7,327 nucleotides of DNA from an uncultured Bacteroidaceae bacterium (lineage in GTDB: Bacteria > Bacteroidota > Bacteroidia > Bacteroidales > Bacteroidaceae): contig CAKRMO010000051.1 of the NCBI GenBank assembly GCA_934364765.1, positions 1-7,327 of the forward strand, read 5' to 3'. Made by a program: the position numbers and the translations under genes. The notes beneath the pieces were generated by a model. It saw nothing but the letters and a program-made list of their open reading frames with translations, was not told the DNA's origin and ran no database searches. This document shows, one piece after another, positions 6,317 through 7,327 of this stretch (its first letter is position 1; each line of letters opens with the position of its first letter).

Positions 6317-6342
6317 TTGAATTACATCAGACATAATTTTTC
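6295..6342. terminator. Perfect 20-bp-arm palindrome, probable bidirectional terminator
   Basis: The left arm (6295-6314) and right arm (6323-6342) are exact reverse complements around the eight-base loop GTTTGAAT. Each arm ends in A5 or T5 at the outer edge, so transcripts from either side would form a long stem ending in a U-tract. It begins 55 bases after the GH43 stop, between convergent genes. That position suits termination of the glycosidase operon and of read-through from gyrB. The stem is AT-rich and unusually long for a simple terminator, and its left arm is also the third tandem unit. Confidence 0.7.
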
Positions 6343-6511
6343 GCCCACGCAGCCCTCTGAAAACCAGGATATTACAAAAACTTTCGATTTTTTGCCACTT
6401 CCTTGTTAATCAGGCACTTGCCCAAATTCCTTGTTTGGGGGTTGTCACGGAACATCCGCCCGGTTTTCAGATCCCCATTGTCAGCATTTTCCGCCCCGCA
6501 GCCGGACATAC
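6343..6511. other. Non-coding segment between convergent genes, no gene assigned
   Basis: I find no convincing gene, tRNA or known RNA here. Visible structure is limited. TTCCTTGTT occurs twice (6399-6407 and 6427-6435), each preceded by TTGCC (at 6392 and 6418). CCCAAA/TTTGGG (6421-6426 / 6434-6439) can form a six-pair hairpin with a seven-base loop. A - strand frame enters this region from the gyrB gene area but is read out of frame with gyrB and shows no domain. Confidence 0.5.
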
Positions 6512-6541
6512 AAAAAGGCGCATCCGAAAGATGCGCCCTTT
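6512..6541 (-). terminator. Intrinsic terminator of gyrB
   Basis: Read on the - strand, GGCGCATC (6537-6530) pairs perfectly with GATGCGCC (6524-6517) around the five-base loop TTTCG, followed at once by five T residues (6516-6512). AAAG precedes the stem. The hairpin starts about 28 bases after the gyrB stop, a classic rho-independent terminator in stem quality, tail and position. Confidence 0.88.
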
Positions 6542-6565
6542 GGGGATATTTCTGTCTTCCGGCCT

Positions 6566-7327
<762 letters not shown>

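Overview
The window looks like ordinary chromosome from a member of the Bacteroidota, most likely order Bacteroidales. Three things point that way. The GyrB fragment has the Bacteroidales form of the TOPRIM domain ([28 protein letters not shown]). One promoter fits the Bacteroides pattern of a -33 TTTG and a -7 TAnnTTTG 19 bp apart. Start codons are preceded by A-rich leaders rather than clear Shine-Dalgarno sites. The genus cannot be fixed from the sequence alone.

Layout, left to right. (1) On the + strand, the 3' end of purD (purine synthesis) runs into two membrane-protein genes: an uncharacterised polytopic protein 12 bases downstream and a YqaA/DedA-like protein whose start overlaps it by 13 bases. 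This looks like one transcription unit. (2) An rlpA-family gene follows on the + strand. It encodes a secreted double-psi beta-barrel protein and has its own promoter, placed so close to the ATG that the mRNA would be nearly leaderless. Two hairpins lie downstream of it. (3) On the - strand are a WYL-domain transcriptional regulator and, 54 bases further along, a small one-TM protein of unknown function. (4) Divergent from the regulator, across a 113-base intergenic region, are two secreted carbohydrate-active enzymes: a clan-A (GH5-like) glycosidase and a GH43-like five-bladed propeller enzyme. (5) After the GH43 gene comes a 326-base non-coding stretch. It holds three degenerate 21-bp tandem units with phased A-tracts, running into a perfect 20-bp-arm palindrome with A5/T5 flanks, then an unexplained segment, then the gyrB terminator. 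(6) The 3' part of gyrB lies on the - strand and runs off the right edge.

How the genes may work together: the two enzymes form a small glycan-degrading cassette without SusC/SusD in view, and the divergent WYL regulator is a natural candidate to control it. purD and gyrB are housekeeping genes, and the link between purD and the membrane genes is probably only transcriptional.

I found no convincing new defence or mobile system. The most unusual DNA is the 21-bp tandem/palindrome element at 6254-6342. The near-leaderless rlpA promoter and substitutions at usually acidic active-site positions in the RlpA and GH43 proteins are second-tier observations.
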